DNA of 20,614 bases from WLMZ01 sp037139095 (lineage in GTDB: Bacteria > Actinomycetota > Acidimicrobiia > Acidimicrobiales > Ilumatobacteraceae). Position numbers and translations under genes: made by a program. The notes beneath the pieces were generated by a model that ran no database searches, was not told the DNA's origin, and worked only from the letters and a program-made list of their open reading frames with translations. Below, one piece after another: positions 14,661 through 20,614 of the stretch (positions within the stretch are counted from its first letter, which is position 1; each line of letters opens with the position of its first letter). The stretch lies in assembly GCA_037139095.1 (NCBI GenBank), contig JBAXHD010000043.1:1-20614 (forward strand). Direction: 5' to 3'.

Positions 14661-15629
14661 TCAGGAGCGAGCCTGCAACGCCTCAATCAGCTTGGGAAGA
14701 ACCTTGTGAACATCGCCGACGATGCCCAGATCGGCGATGCCGAAGATCGGTGCTTCTTTGTCCTTGTTGATCGCAATGATGTTCTTGGCACCCTTCATGC
14801 CAACCATGTGCTGGGTGGCGCCCGAGATACCCGCTGCGATGTACACGCTTGGCTTGACGACCTTGCCGGTCTGTCCAACTTGGTAGCTGTACGGCACCCA
14901 GCCGGCATCGACGATTGCTCGTGATGCGCCCGGGGCGCCCTTGAGCAACTTGGCGAGCTGCTCGATCATTTCGTACTTCACTGCTTCGCCGAGGCCACGG
15001 CCACCCGACACGACGATGTTTGCTTCGTCGAGCTTTGGTCCGCTGGTCTCTTCGACATGCACTGCCGTGACTGTTGCTCCACCAGTTACGCCGAGGTCGG
15101 GTACTGGAGCTGCGACCACAGCGGCTGCAGCGCCACCGGCGGACTCAGCAGCGAAGCTCTTTGGACGGAATGCTGCGAGGTGTGGACCCGAGCCGGTGAA
15201 GCCGGTGGCGACCAACACGTTGCCGCCGAACACCGGCGTGGTCACGTTGACCGAATCGCCATCGACAGCGATGTCGATGTTGTTGGTGAGCACGGTGCGG
15301 TCGAGCTTCACCGAGAGGCGGCTGACAACGTCGCGGCCCTCGTAGCTCTGCGGGAAGATGATGAGGTCGGGGACGTTGCCGCCATCGATCACTGCCTTCA
15401 TCGCTGACGACACAGCAACGCCGGGCAACTTGCCGCCCAGATCGCCGGTTGCGTACACCGTTGTTGCACCGTATTCGCCAAGCGCTGCAGCCACTGCTGC
15501 GCCATCGCTACCGACGAATGCCGAGAGCGTGCCGCCGAGGCTGCGTGCCTTGGTGAGGAGTTCGAGCGTGCCCGTGGTGGGTGCTCCGTTTGCGACCTGC
15601 GCAAAAACCCAGATGTTGTTCAATGCCAT
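14661..15629 (-). CDS. etfA: Electron transfer flavoprotein alpha subunit
   Basis: Predicted 322-residue FAD-binding subunit of the heterodimeric electron transfer flavoprotein, which takes electrons from acyl-CoA dehydrogenases and passes them to a membrane quinone oxidoreductase. The N-terminal domain begins MALNNIWVFAQ. The C-terminal FAD domain has SGGRGLGE near 208-215, then YQVGQTGKVVKPSVYIAAGISG and QHMVGMKGAKNIIAINKD, with ADLGIVGDVHKVLPKL at the end, all standard for the family. It follows etfB with 8 nt between stop and start, so the two are co-transcribed, and a strong terminator lies 20 nt after its stop. No acyl-CoA dehydrogenase or ETF-quinone oxidoreductase gene is in the window. 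Confidence 0.96.
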   Translation of the reverse strand: MALNNIWVFAQVANGAPTTGTLELLTKARSLGGTLSAFVGSDGAAVAAALGEYGATTVYATGDLGGKLPGVAVSSAMKAVIDGGNVPDLIIFPQSYEGRDVVSRLSVKLDRTVLTNNIDIAVDGDSVNVTTPVFGGNVLVATGFTGSGPHLAAFRPKSFAAESAGGAAAAVVAAPVPDLGVTGGATVTAVHVEETSGPKLDEANIVVSGGRGLGEAVKYEMIEQLAKLLKGAPGASRAIVDAGWVPYSYQVGQTGKVVKPSVYIAAGISGATQHMVGMKGAKNIIAINKDKEAPIFGIADLGIVGDVHKVLPKLIEALQARS

Positions 15630-15637
15630 GACGGACC

Positions 15638-16414
15638 TCAGATCACTTTCAGGTTTTCGAGGAAGGCAACGATCTTGGTGAAGGTCTCGCCATCGTCTTC
15701 AATGATTTCGCCAGCAGCGCGGGCCTCGGCCTGCGTTACGGAGACGACTGCTTGGCCCGAGCCAGCCCAACCGACTGGCGTGACGCCAAGGTCGGCTGCG
15801 GTGACCTGCTCGACCGGCTTCGACTTCGCGGCCATGATGCCCTTGAAGCTTGGGTAGCGAGGCTCAACGACGCCGGCGGTGACGCTGATGACAGCTGGCA
15901 ATGCGCAGGTGACTTCGTCGTAGCCCTCTTCGGTCTGACGATGCGCCTCGAGCGTGCCACCGGTGATGGTGACCTTCTTGGCAAAGGTGACCGAAGCAAG
16001 GCCGAGAACCTCGGCGAGTTGCTCGGGCACGGTGCCGGTGTAGCCATCGCTTGACTCAGTGGCTGCGATGATCAAATCGGCGCCGCCCAGACGTTGCACT
16101 GCAGCAGCAAGCACCTTGGCTGTTGTGAGCGCATCAGAGCCCAACAACGCCGGGTCGCTAATGAGTACACCCTTGGCTGCACCCATTGCGAGAGCGGTGC
16201 GCATGCCCGACACTTCGCCGTTGGGGGCCATCGAGATAAGGCTCACTTCGCCGCCGCCAGCCGCGTCGACCAGCTGGAGAGCCATTTCGACGCCGTAGCT
16301 GTCGGACTCATCAAGGATGAGCTTCCCGTCGCGCTTGAGCGTATTGGTAGAGGGATCCAGCGCGCCCGGGGTTGCCGGGTCGGGGATCTGTTTGACACAA
16401 ACGATCACGTTCAT
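15638..16414 (-). CDS. etfB: Electron transfer flavoprotein beta subunit
   Basis: Predicted 258-residue partner of EtfA that binds AMP and recognises dehydrogenases. It opens with MNVIVCVKQIPDP, contains the family signature around VEPRYPSFKGIMAAKSKP (residues 182-199), and has the ALAMGAAKGVLISDP segment. The length is normal. It is the first gene of the etfBA operon. Upstream on the minus strand only AGAGAA precedes the ATG, a weak ribosome binding site. An 80-bp gap separates it from the divergent lipid-kinase gene. In actinobacteria this pair supports fatty-acid beta-oxidation. Confidence 0.96.
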   Translation of the reverse strand: MNVIVCVKQIPDPATPGALDPSTNTLKRDGKLILDESDSYGVEMALQLVDAAGGGEVSLISMAPNGEVSGMRTALAMGAAKGVLISDPALLGSDALTTAKVLAAAVQRLGGADLIIAATESSDGYTGTVPEQLAEVLGLASVTFAKKVTITGGTLEAHRQTEEGYDEVTCALPAVISVTAGVVEPRYPSFKGIMAAKSKPVEQVTAADLGVTPVGWAGSGQAVVSVTQAEARAAGEIIEDDGETFTKIVAFLENLKVI

Positions 16415-16481
16415 AGGTTCTCTATTGTTACCGACCCGCGAGCGCTGTTCCTAACCGACGTACCAAGTCTGTCGCCGCTGC

Positions 16482-16487
16482 TACCCT
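16482..16487 (+). promoter_or_regulatory. Candidate -10 element of the lipid-kinase gene
   Basis: TACCCT (TAnnnT) ends 7 nt before the putative TTG start at 16495. This is the fourth gene here with this geometry, but TTG is an unusual start for a leaderless mRNA, so the case is weaker than the others. Confidence 0.25.
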
Positions 16488-16494
16488 CGGGGTC

Positions 16495-17436
16495 TTGCGG
16501 ATCTTGCTCGTTGTCAACGCGTTCGCGTCGTCCGTGACGGCCCGAAACACCGTGGTGGTGCACCAGATTCTGTCGCGCGGCAACGACGTTGAGATCGTCG
16601 AAACGAATCGACGAGGCCACGCCACCCGATTCTCGCAAGACGCGGCCCGACGTGGTTTCGACATGGTCATCGGCTTTGGCGGCGATGGCACACTCAACGA
16701 AGTGGCCACCGGCGTTGCTGGCACCGACACCGCGCTCGGGGCACTTCCGGGCGGCAGCACCAACGTATTTGCCCGAACGCTGGGCATGCCCAACGATCCG
16801 GTGCTTGCGGTACAGCAACTGGCTGACGGCATCAACAGCAACAACATCGAGCCCATCGGCCTCGGCAAGGTCAACGGTCGCTACTTCTGCTTTCACACCG
16901 GCGTTGGCTACGACGCAGCTGTGGTGAAAGAAGTCGAGAACCACGGCTCGCTCAAGCGCTGGGCCGGGCACCCGCTGTTTATTTACGCAGCGGTTCGCAC
17001 GTGGGCCTCGAAATACGACCGCAAAAATCCACACTTCGAGCTCGCCTTCGCCAACGGCGACCGCGTGCTCGACGGGTACTTCACCGTGGTGCTCAACACC
17101 AACCCATACACCTACCTGGGCAACCGGCCGCTCGATCTGTCCCCGGCAGCCAATCTCGATCGCGGCCTCGTTGCCGTCACGTTCAAAACCATGCAGGCCA
17201 CCACCATCTTGAAATCGTTGGGCGGCGCACTACGCGGTGGCGGCGTGAAGCCAACTCCATCGCTCGACGTTCACGAAGATGTCGAGAAGCTCTCGATCAC
17301 CAGTCATCAACCCTTCCCCTATCAGGTCGATGGCGACTACCTCGGCGAGACCACCGACTTGCAGTTCGAGCACGTGCGCAACGCCGTGCGCCTCGTTCGT
17401 CCGGGCCTTGCGGGCGCATCGCCCGACAATCTCTAG
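16495..17436 (+). CDS. Diacylglycerol kinase / YegS-like lipid kinase
   Basis: Predicted 313-residue cytosolic or membrane-associated kinase of the DAGK-catalytic/LCB5 family, which phosphorylates diacylglycerol, sphingoid bases or related lipids with ATP. N-terminal ILLVVNAFAS is followed by the nucleotide motif FGGDGTLNEV (61-70) and LPGGSTNVFAR (84-94), both intact. The C-terminal beta-sandwich domain includes NPYTYLGNRPLDLSP and ends QVDGDYLGETTDLQF, where lipid and Mg ions bind in homologs. The start is uncertain: TTG at 16495 puts the protein at the family N-terminus, and no ATG lies nearby in frame. It ends on the same CTAG as the convergent phosphodiesterase gene. Confidence 0.9.
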   Translation: MRILLVVNAFASSVTARNTVVVHQILSRGNDVEIVETNRRGHATRFSQDAARRGFDMVIGFGGDGTLNEVATGVAGTDTALGALPGGSTNVFARTLGMPNDPVLAVQQLADGINSNNIEPIGLGKVNGRYFCFHTGVGYDAAVVKEVENHGSLKRWAGHPLFIYAAVRTWASKYDRKNPHFELAFANGDRVLDGYFTVVLNTNPYTYLGNRPLDLSPAANLDRGLVAVTFKTMQATTILKSLGGALRGGGVKPTPSLDVHEDVEKLSITSHQPFPYQVDGDYLGETTDLQFEHVRNAVRLVRPGLAGASPDNL

Positions 17437-18131
17437 CCCGCCGCGAGAATCTCGAGGGCAACGTCGGGCACGTTGGTGCAAATGCCATCGATGCCCCATT
17501 CGATCAGCTCGCGCATTCGCTCAGGATCGTCGCAGGTCCAAGTATTCACCTGAATGCCGGCTTGATGACATCGATCGATCACGTCGCGCGAGAGCAGCCG
17601 AACCCACGGATGCAGCGCCGAGTGTCCGCGAGCCGTGAGCATTTCGACCACATCTTCGGGCGTCGGCCCGGTGAGCCACGCAGTGCGCACATGCGGGGCT
17701 ATGGCTCGACAACGATCGACGGTCTCGATTCGAAACGATGAGATCAGCCAGCGATGTGCCTCGCCGCGGCGATCGAGTAACGCCATGGTCTGATCGGCCA
17801 CCCACTCGGTGGCATCAAAATCAGGCTCCTGTTCGTCGTTTTTGATTTCAACGTTGACCCACATGCCCGCGCACGCATCGAGTGCTTGGTCAAGCGTGGG
17901 GATGTGCGCGGTGAGTTCGTTGGCCGCGATGTCGAGACTCGACACCTCACGGATGATTCGGCCGTCGGCCAAGTGAGCATCGTGATGCACCACCAACACA
18001 TCGTCGGCCGCCCGACGGACGTCGAGCTCAACCCCGTGCGCGCCCATCTCGCCGGCCCGGCGAAATGCCGCGATTGTGTTCTCGCGCTCGGCACGAGACG
18101 CTCCGCGATGAGCCAACACCTGTACAGCCAC
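17433..18131 (-). CDS. Glycerophosphodiester phosphodiesterase (GDPD family)
   Basis: Predicted 232-residue enzyme that splits glycerophosphodiesters into glycerol-3-phosphate and an alcohol. Catalytic-site residues are present: HRG (8-10), ENT (17-19), metal-binding Glu35 and Asp37 in GVELDV, general acid His50 in VVHHD, and the VEIK metal motif in WVNVEIKN. The C-terminus QVNTWTCDDPERMRELIEWGIDGICTN is a typical final strand and helix. There is no signal peptide, so it acts in the cytosol. The GTG start has GAGGAG 6 nt upstream. It converges with the lipid kinase; both belong to glycerolipid turnover but are on opposite strands. Confidence 0.92.
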   Translation of the reverse strand: MAVQVLAHRGASRAERENTIAAFRRAGEMGAHGVELDVRRAADDVLVVHHDAHLADGRIIREVSSLDIAANELTAHIPTLDQALDACAGMWVNVEIKNDEQEPDFDATEWVADQTMALLDRRGEAHRWLISSFRIETVDRCRAIAPHVRTAWLTGPTPEDVVEMLTARGHSALHPWVRLLSRDVIDRCHQAGIQVNTWTCDDPERMRELIEWGIDGICTNVPDVALEILAAG

Positions 18132-18172
18132 TGTTTTCTCCTCGAGCGAGGCCCAATAATCGGCCTGATCTG

Positions 18173-18193
18173 CCTATCTGTTTTCGTGATAGG
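18173..18193. promoter_or_regulatory. Inverted repeat in the gdpD-whiB interval
   Basis: CCTATC (18173-18178) pairs with GATAGG (18188-18193) around 9 bases. It lies about 45 bp upstream of the GDPD start and 47 bp upstream of the whiB -35 element, so it could be an operator for either gene. No regulator is assigned. Confidence 0.3.
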
Positions 18194-18239
18194 GGACATC
18201 AAATGTTTGCCAAATGGACATCTTCTTGAAATCAAGGTC

Positions 18240-18268
18240 TTGTCAAGTCGGCGCGACCAACGTACCGT
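18240..18268 (+). promoter_or_regulatory. Sigma-70-type promoter of the whiB1-like gene
   Basis: TTGTCA (18240-18245), a 17-bp spacer, then TACCGT (18263-18268) match a housekeeping promoter: five of six -35 bases and the TAnnnT -10 pattern. Transcription would begin near 18275, giving a leader of about 88 nt before the GTG start. Confidence 0.6.
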
Positions 18269-18283
18269 ACGAGCGCCGCATCA

Positions 18284-18311
18284 ATTGCTATCCCGCACGT
18301 CGGGATTGCTA
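18284..18311 (+). repeat. Hairpin flanked by direct repeats in the whiB1 leader
   Basis: ATCCCG (18290-18295) pairs with CGGGAT (18301-18306), and the stem is flanked by ATTGCTA at 18284-18290 and 18305-18311. It would lie in the leader of the predicted transcript, 52 nt before the start codon. It could be an operator with symmetric half sites or an RNA element. Confidence 0.4.
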
Positions 18312-18362
18312 CTTCTTGATGGTCACTGTTCCCACTCAGCCCTTAGTCCGTCAGGAGACGAC

Positions 18363-18662
18363 GTGTCGATTCTCGCGTCAAGCCTCACCCTTGCTCACGC
18401 CGATTATTCATGGCGCGGAGACTCAATCTGTCGTGACACCGACCCTGACCTGTTCTTCCCAATCGGAACCACAGGTCATGCGCTCACCCAGATCGCACGG
18501 GCCAAGGAAGTGTGCGGCGAATGCCCCGTGAGCGACCGTTGCCTCGAGTTCGCACTCGAGACCAACCAAGATTCGGGCATCTGGGGCGGCACCTCCGAAG
18601 AAGAGCGCCGTGTCATGCGTCGGGCTCAGGTAGCCCGCAACAAGACCAGCCTCGCCAGCTGA
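18363..18662 (+). CDS. whiB1: WhiB1-like Fe-S transcriptional regulator
   Basis: Predicted 99-residue WhiB protein. Four cysteines, C23 (ICRDTDPDLFFP), C51 and C54 (CGECP) and C60 (DRC), bind a [4Fe-4S] cluster; GIWGG (72-76) is the turn that contacts the sigma factor region, followed by the basic tail RRVMRRAQVARNK for DNA contact. The sequence matches the WhiB1 subgroup (ALTQIARAKEVC, SGIWGGTSEEERR). In mycobacteria WhiB1 is essential, binds the primary sigma factor, and responds to nitric oxide. I chose GTG 18363 because AGGAG lies 5 nt upstream and a good promoter precedes it; the frame stays open far upstream but that part is not protein-like. It converges on the pdtaS-like gene, as in Mycobacterium. 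Confidence 0.92.
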   Translation: MSILASSLTLAHADYSWRGDSICRDTDPDLFFPIGTTGHALTQIARAKEVCGECPVSDRCLEFALETNQDSGIWGGTSEEERRVMRRAQVARNKTSLAS

Positions 18663-18663
18663 T

Positions 18664-18698
18664 TTTGCCCGCCACGGTTGTGGCGCAATGCAGGCAAA
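18664..18698. terminator. Bidirectional terminator-like hairpin between whiB1 and pdtaS
   Basis: CGCCAC (18670-18675) pairs with GTGGCG (18680-18685) around GGTT. Outside it TTTGCC (18664-18669) pairs with GGCAAA (18693-18698) across a 7-nt bulge. The element fills nearly the whole 40-bp space between the two stops, with T-rich and A-rich ends suited to ending transcription from both sides. Confidence 0.6.
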
Positions 18699-18702
18699 TC
18701 GA

Positions 18703-20193
18703 CTACGCGCTTTCTAGTGGCACGCGCAGGTCGACCACCGTGCCGGCCCCGTGACGGCGCTCGGTAACACCGGCCGCCACGAAGTCTGCATCGAGACTCG
18801 GCCGCATCGAGAGCGAGCCCGCCAATTCAGTGGTGACCAAGGTGCGCACAATCGACAGGCCCAGGCCGGTGGCCTTGCTCAGATCGAATGTCGGATCCAA
18901 TCCGCGACCGTCGTCGAGCACTCGCACCCGAAGCTCGACACCGTCGTTGGCCAACTGCACGATGACCGTGCCGCCCTCGCTGCCCTCGGGAAAGCCATGA
19001 TCGACAGCGTTCTGCAGCAACTCGGTGAGCACGACGCTGAGCGGCGTTGCCACCGTTGAGGGCAAACGACCGCCATCGCCCTGCACCACAAACTGGACTG
19101 GACGATCGACTGACTGCAATCCCTCTTCGGCGAGGCGAAGCAACGGGCGCACGATCTCGATAAACGCAACATCGTCGCCCGGCTCGCGCGACAACGTTTC
19201 GTGCACGAGAGCGATGGTGCGAATGCGTCGAACCGACTCGGCGATTGCCGCCTTTGCTTCTTGCGACGTGAGCCGACGGGCCTGCAAACGCAGCAGCGAC
19301 GAAATGGTCTGCAAGTTGTTCTTCACCCGATGGTGGATCTCGCGAATCGTGGCGTCTTTCGAGAGCAACAACCGATCGCGTCGACGCAACTCGGTGACAT
19401 CGCGCAGCATGAGCATGCCGCCAGTGACGACGCCGTCTTCGATGATCGGAATGCACCGCGTCAGCAAGGTGACATCGGCGTTCTGATCGAACTCTTCGAT
19501 CACCGGTTCGCTGCGTTCGTAAGCCTGCCGAATTGAGCTGTCATTGAACCCAAGTTCGGCGAGGCGCATACCAACAGCGTTGGCGCTGATGCCCACGCGA
19601 TGCAGCGCCGACACCGCATTGGGCGACGCGTAACGAACACGCGCCTCGTCGTCGAGCACCATCGCGCCGTCGCCCACGCGTGGGGCGGCACCCGAGTCGG
19701 CGATGCGGCCCGGAAATGGAAATTGCCCTTGCGAAATCATCTTGGCAAAGCGATCGAAGATCGACAGATAGGTGCGCTCAAGCTCTCCTGGCTGACGACC
19801 CGTAACGCTGGAGCGCTCGCGGGTCAAGACCGCGATCACGCGGCCTTCGAACCGAACGGGGATTGCGAGCATCTGCGCCGGAGCCGACTGGCTCTCGACC
19901 GCGATCTCGCCCTCTTGCACCTCGCCACTAGCCATCGATGTCGCGAGCAACGGCAGTTCGTTCGCGCTAGCCCAAGCACCCACCCAGTCGCTGAGGTAGA
20001 TCGTCTGGCCTGTTGATGGTCGAACGTGCGCTGTGACAAGCCAGCGGCCTTCGCCAGCGGGCACATAGAGCAAGAGATCGGCGAAGCTCAGGTCGGCCAG
20101 CAAGCCCCATTCAGAGACAAGGTGTTGCAGGTGTGCTGTTTCGTCTCGCGACAGTGCGGTGTGCTGTCTTGCGAGTTCGGCAAGGGTCGCCAT
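18703..20193 (-). CDS. pdtaS: PdtaS-like sensor histidine kinase (HisKA_2/HATPase)
   Basis: Predicted 496-residue cytosolic sensor kinase. Order: N-terminal GAF-like domain (about 1-150), PAS-like domain (about 170-265), dimerisation/phosphoacceptor helix EIHHRVKNNLQTISSLLRLQARR (285-307; His287 or His288 is the site), then the ATPase with N-box ELLQNAVDHG (391-400), G1 DDGRGL (427-432) and G2 GLGLSIV (443-449). This matches mycobacterial PdtaS, which phosphorylates PdtaR, a response regulator with an RNA-binding ANTAR domain. PdtaR is not in the window. There are no membrane segments. The ATG has AGGAG 5 nt upstream, inside a triple repeat. Neighbour whiB1, convergent and 40 bp away, repeats the mycobacterial gene order (Rv3219/Rv3220c). 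Confidence 0.9.
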   Translation of the reverse strand: MATLAELARQHTALSRDETAHLQHLVSEWGLLADLSFADLLLYVPAGEGRWLVTAHVRPSTGQTIYLSDWVGAWASANELPLLATSMASGEVQEGEIAVESQSAPAQMLAIPVRFEGRVIAVLTRERSSVTGRQPGELERTYLSIFDRFAKMISQGQFPFPGRIADSGAAPRVGDGAMVLDDEARVRYASPNAVSALHRVGISANAVGMRLAELGFNDSSIRQAYERSEPVIEEFDQNADVTLLTRCIPIIEDGVVTGGMLMLRDVTELRRRDRLLLSKDATIREIHHRVKNNLQTISSLLRLQARRLTSQEAKAAIAESVRRIRTIALVHETLSREPGDDVAFIEIVRPLLRLAEEGLQSVDRPVQFVVQGDGGRLPSTVATPLSVVLTELLQNAVDHGFPEGSEGGTVIVQLANDGVELRVRVLDDGRGLDPTFDLSKATGLGLSIVRTLVTTELAGSLSMRPSLDADFVAAGVTERRHGAGTVVDLRVPLESA

Positions 20194-20229
20194 GATTCTC
20201 CTGTTCGGATTCTCCGGATGGGATTGTCC
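20194..20229 (-). repeat. Three GATTsTCC repeats at exact 14-bp period over the pdtaS ribosome binding site
   Basis: GATTCTCC at 20194-20201 and 20208-20215 and GATTGTCC at 20222-20229 are spaced exactly 14 bp start to start, with non-conserved 6-bp spacers. On the minus strand they read GGAGAATC, GGAGAATC and GGACAATC. The copy nearest the gene carries the Shine-Dalgarno sequence and abuts the ATG. Confidence 0.7.
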
Positions 20230-20239
20230 TGTGGGCCTG

Positions 20240-20291
20240 CGGTCAGACCGTCATCTCTGAGTTTGGCGCATCCGGCTAGCTCCAGAGATGA
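20240..20291 (-). promoter_or_regulatory. Two adjacent inverted repeats between the ArsA-like stop and pdtaS
   Basis: TCATCTCTG (20251-20259) pairs perfectly with CAGAGATGA (20283-20291) around 23 bases that include the ArsA-like stop codon. Directly beside it is the palindrome CGGTC-A-GACCG (20240-20250). In the direction of transcription the large hairpin comes first, then the small one, then the GATTsTCC repeats. This may be a terminator plus leader or operator region; no promoter was identified. Confidence 0.4.
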
Positions 20292-20614
20292 TCTCCGAGT
20301 TGAAGCAAGCTACGCAAGTCATTGATGTCGTGATCGAGCGCCGGGGCGGCCACCGTAAACGGGGCAAAGCGCTCGAGTTCGCTGCGGCGCTCGGCTTCTC
20401 TGGCGGCGACCATTGCGATGTCGTGGAAGCGATCGGCCACCTCGGTAAGAACTCCGCGAACCACCTGAGGATCTGCTTCTAACACCGAGCCAAGATCGGC
20501 GGCCAACGAACCCGTCTGAGCCGCTTTGCGTAACTGCGCGGCGGCCTTTTCGGCGGCTGGCTCACGTAGCGCCGAAGGCATCGTTCGGTTCAGCACCATG
20601 CCACCGAGGGGCAG
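20276..20614 (-). CDS. C-terminal part of a probable ArsA-family ATPase (5' end outside window)
   Basis: The frame is open to the window edge and ends at TAG (20278-20276), giving about 112 residues. LPLGGMVLNRTMP at the start of the visible part and the ending PALDHDINDLRSLLQLGDHLW resemble the end of ArsA/Get3-like P-loop ATPases of actinobacteria, where a VNR motif is followed by a helical segment and a final HD-L-L-G pattern. The Walker motifs would lie in the missing part, so activity cannot be judged. An internal ATG (20599) exists, but sequence before it is coherent, so the gene surely continues. It lies upstream of pdtaS on the same strand, 82 bp away. Confidence 0.6.
   Translation of the reverse strand: MPLGGMVLNRTMPSALREPAAEKAAAQLRKAAQTGSLAADLGSVLEADPQVVRGVLTEVADRFHDIAMVAAREAERRSELERFAPFTVAAPALDHDINDLRSLLQLGDHLWS

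Noticed and set aside
17886..18362. N-terminal extension of the whiB1-like frame over the gdpD-whiB interval and into gdpD
   Set aside because: The extension is antisense to gdpD and lies upstream of a good promoter; WhiB proteins begin close to the first Cys.
18214..18531. 105-codon plus-strand frame crossing the whiB1 leader
   Set aside because: It starts upstream of the predicted promoter, runs in a different frame through whiB1 and has no recognisable protein features.
1..20614. Search for tRNA, rRNA, CRISPR arrays, insertion sequences and prophage or integrase genes
   Set aside because: No regularly spaced long repeats, no transposase- or integrase-like proteins and no recognisable RNA gene were seen; only short local repeats occur.

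Overview
This window looks like a chromosomal stretch from a high-GC actinobacterium, most likely of the class Acidimicrobiia. That placement is inferred from gene content: a WhiB1-type regulator beside a PdtaS-type histidine kinase, the actinobacterial trio MSMEG_4193-like phosphomutase / DUF3090 / SCO1664-like protein, an F420 hydrogenase/dehydrogenase beta-type protein, and secreted modules of the PARLLDTR type. I see no rRNA, tRNA, CRISPR array, transposase, integrase or phage gene. Genes are densely packed, often with overlapping or nearly touching ends. No gap without a gene exceeds 300 bases; the longest is the 231 bp whiB/glycerophosphodiesterase interval.

Layout. 1-176: end of an unidentified gene. 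245-1993 (+): a divergent membrane FtsH-like AAA protease behind a repeat-rich leader. 2009-4282 (-): a stand-alone CoxL-family molybdenum hydroxylase large subunit of form II type. 4366-5553 (+): F420/iron-sulfur FrhB-type oxidoreductase. 5681-7529 (+): ammonium transporter and P-II protein, with a possible 20-codon leader ORF between them, closed by a 15-bp perfect hairpin. 7584-8492 (+): HSL-type esterase, converging on 8496-9185 (-), a family 5 uracil-DNA glycosylase. 9237-12102 (+): a tightly coupled four-gene operon made of the conserved actinobacterial trio plus one unknown protein. 12129-14516 (-): secreted GH18 glycosidase with three C-terminal tandem modules. 14661-16414 (-): etfB-etfA with a clear terminator. 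16495-17436 (+) and 17433-18131 (-): diacylglycerol-kinase-like lipid kinase and glycerophosphodiesterase, converging with their stop codons on one shared CTAG. 18363-18662 (+): whiB1-like, converging on 18703-20193 (-): pdtaS-like kinase. 20276-20614 (-): C-terminal end of a probable ArsA-family ATPase.

Functional themes are nitrogen uptake and sensing (amt, P-II), redox and electron transfer (CoxL-like, FrhB-like, ETF), lipid turnover (lipid kinase, GDPD, esterase), and Fe-S/two-component signalling (whiB1, pdtaS). Two classes of translation start are visible. Some genes have clear Shine-Dalgarno sequences (FtsH-like, CoxL-like, amt, P-II, GDPD, whiB, pdtaS). Others have a TAnnnT -10-like hexamer exactly 6-7 nt before the start codon, which suggests leaderless mRNAs (FrhB-like, GH18, UDG, lipid kinase).

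The best leads for something undescribed are the four-gene operon with a kinase-like, a phosphatase-like and a Zn-ribbon-like protein; the triple 14-bp-period GATTsTCC repeat covering the pdtaS ribosome binding site; the amt-P-II leader ORF; and the remodelled FtsH.
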